Positions 32,696 to 33,819 of a stretch of 33,819 nt of DNA are shown in pieces. Origin of the DNA: a virus; the IMG/VR virus record IMGVR_UViG_3300025425_000080, positions 1-33,819 of that record, one strand, 5' to 3'. The notes below the pieces were generated by a model that did no database searches, was not told where the DNA came from, and saw nothing but the letters and a program-made list of their open reading frames with translations. Positions within the stretch are counted from its first letter, which is position 1; the number at the start of each line of letters is the position of its first letter. The position numbers and the translations under genes were made by a program.

Positions 32696-33819
32696 TAGAG
32701 GCTGAATCCTTTGAATGTGTCACTGCTAACGTCCTGTTTAGTGCCGCCAGAAACGTAAGAACTTATCTGTGTTTGCTGAGGTGCCACTTGTACTTCAGCG
32801 CCCGAAATCCATTTCTGTGTCCACGGCAGCGGATTGTTCTTGATGGTGTAGGGACTTTTAAGATTCACATTGGTCATTCTGCGTGTACAGATCCATTCAA
32901 TGTATTCACTCAACAGTTGTGTGTTTAGGCCGATCATGCTTCCGTCTTTGAACAAATATTCTGCCCAAGCTTTTTCTTGATCTACTGCGTCGATAAACAT
33001 TTGAACGCAGGCTGCTTCTGTTTCATCTGCAATCTTTTCAAAGTCCGGATCATCCTTCTTCAGTAGCTTGAGCAGCATCTGTGTGCTAGCTAGGTGCAGG
33101 TTCTCATCACGAGCAATCAACTTGATGATCTTAGCATTGCCTTCCATCTTCTTAAGTTCAGCAAACGCCCAACTACATGCAAAGCTTACATAGAAGCGAA
33201 CACCTTCGAGAATGTTCACACTCATCAATGCCAGCCACAACAGTTTCTTTAATTCATAAAGATCAACCACCACAGTGTTACCGTTCACAGTGTGTACGCC
33301 TTCACCTAGTAGATTGTAGTAACTGGCCAGTTCAATTAGGTCGTCGTAGTACTTTGAAATGTCTCCTGCACAGTCTACAATTTCTGTAATGTTCATCATC
33401 TCGTCAAAGATCTTGCTGGGGTTGGAATAGATGTTGCGGATGATGTGTGTATAGCTTCTGCTGTGGATAGTCTCAGAGAACGTCCAAGTGATGATCCAGT
33501 TCTCTAGTTCAGGTAGGCTTACAATAGTACCAAAGCTTTCTGCTGGTGCTCGACCCTGTACTGAGTCCAACAGTATTTGACGCTTGAGGTTTGAAGTAAA
33601 GATATGTCGCTCATGGTCTGTGAGAGCCTTAAAGTCTTTGGCATCTTGATAGATGTCTATTTCCTCAGGACGCCAAAAGAATCCCAACTGCTTGTCTGTT
33701 AGTTGATCAAACTGTTTGTACTTCAGTGTATCATAACGCTGAATTGTTGGGCCACCACTTGGATCAAGGAACGCCTTTACTGTAGTGTGGTCTACTGTGT
33801 TGGTGGTGTCAAATACACT
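32695..33819 (-). CDS. nrdB: Ribonucleotide reductase class Ia beta subunit NrdB (5' end cut by window)
   Basis: The frame is open to the window edge. Read from the edge it begins SVFDTTNT, like the start of NrdB proteins, so perhaps only Met is missing. It has FFWRPEEID, the ligand Asp in LLDSVQGR, Glu, His and radical Tyr in SETIHSRSYTH, Glu in ILEGVRFYVSF, and the second E-x-x-H in RDENLHL. These hold the diiron-tyrosyl radical cofactor. It reduces ribonucleotides together with NrdA. About 374 visible residues, close to E. coli NrdB (376). Its tail, needed to bind NrdA, ends SDTFKGFSL and is duplicated in the next gene. Confidence 0.96.
   Translation of the reverse strand, partial: SVFDTTNTVDHTTVKAFLDPSGGPTIQRYDTLKYKQFDQLTDKQLGFFWRPEEIDIYQDAKDFKALTDHERHIFTSNLKRQILLDSVQGRAPAESFGTIVSLPELENWIITWTFSETIHSRSYTHIIRNIYSNPSKIFDEMMNITEIVDCAGDISKYYDDLIELASYYNLLGEGVHTVNGNTVVVDLYELKKLLWLALMSVNILEGVRFYVSFACSWAFAELKKMEGNAKIIKLIARDENLHLASTQMLLKLLKKDDPDFEKIADETEAACVQMFIDAVDQEKAWAEYLFKDGSMIGLNTQLLSEYIEWICTRRMTNVNLKSPYTIKNNPLPWTQKWISGAEVQVAPQQTQISSYVSGGTKQDVSSDTFKGFSL

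Noticed and set aside
1-33819. Cyanobacterial host, suggested by ho, bilin reductase and Hsp20
   Set aside because: No photosynthesis genes are seen, and the permuted tmRNA with an alphaproteobacterial-type tag and the AOX fit a heterotrophic alphaproteobacterium better. It stays a possible alternative since some marine cyanobacteria also have two-piece tmRNA.

Overview
The window looks like part of a large lytic marine phage genome of the T4-like (Straboviridae / cyanophage / pelagiphage) kind. Evidence: T4-type RNA ligase, polynucleotide kinase and phosphatase, class Ia NrdB with a glutaredoxin, a phage-style Hsp20, a likely holin, many homing endonucleases, a split intein, and dozens of tiny tightly overlapping genes. 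Almost everything is on the minus strand; the only convincing plus-strand gene is an HNH homing endonuclease at 27146-27940. Virion structural genes and the DNA polymerase are not in the window. The host is most likely an alphaproteobacterium. The window encodes a circularly permuted (two-piece) tmRNA of the alphaproteobacterial type with the tag ANANRAPEMAIAA, and no photosynthesis gene is present. A cyanobacterial host is not excluded.

Layout in plus coordinates (transcription runs right to left). 1-6600: a PP-loop ATPase start, a metallophosphoesterase, many small proteins, two GIY-YIG-like proteins, a ParB-like protein with an apparent one-base frameshift, a metallopeptidase, translation factor IF-1 and an AbrB-like protein. 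6687-8846: an alpha/beta hydrolase and a large unknown protein. 8870-10393: a coupled operon of ClpS, heme oxygenase and ferredoxin-dependent bilin reductase. 10442-13611: Hsp20, a GMP reductase fractured by a split intein with a free-standing Vsr-like homing endonuclease in the gap, and ribosomal protein bS21. 13595-18136: a coiled-coil membrane protein, a staphylococcal-type nuclease, an Ala/Gly/Ser repeat protein, a likely holin and small conserved phage proteins. 18248-20990: an outer-membrane beta-barrel protein, a complete alternative oxidase (AOX) coupled to a small membrane protein, and the permuted tmRNA. 21000-26356: a GIY-YIG endonuclease and a dense run of small coupled genes, including a peptidyl-tRNA-hydrolase-2-like protein and a cyclic-phosphate-processing receiver-like protein. 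26447-29519: an RNA-repair cluster with RNA ligase (gene split by the HNH endonuclease), polynucleotide kinase and 3' phosphatase. 29615-33819: a decayed SPFH/band-7 C-terminus, a HAD nucleotidase, glutaredoxin, a GIY-YIG fusion protein and NrdB.

How the genes may work together. One set maintains or redirects translation: IF-1, bS21, tmRNA, a PTH2-like protein, RNA repair and a TilS-like PP-loop protein. A second set manages redox, heme and iron: heme oxygenase, bilin reductase, AOX, NrdB and glutaredoxin. A third set acts on nucleotide pools: GMP reductase, NrdB, nucleotidase and phosphoesterase. Regulation is visible as many sigma70-type promoters (TTGACA, 16-18 bp, TATAAT-like). Several sit inside inverted repeats that could form RNA hairpins only in read-through transcripts. 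A leader of about 75 nt is shared by two unrelated homing endonucleases.
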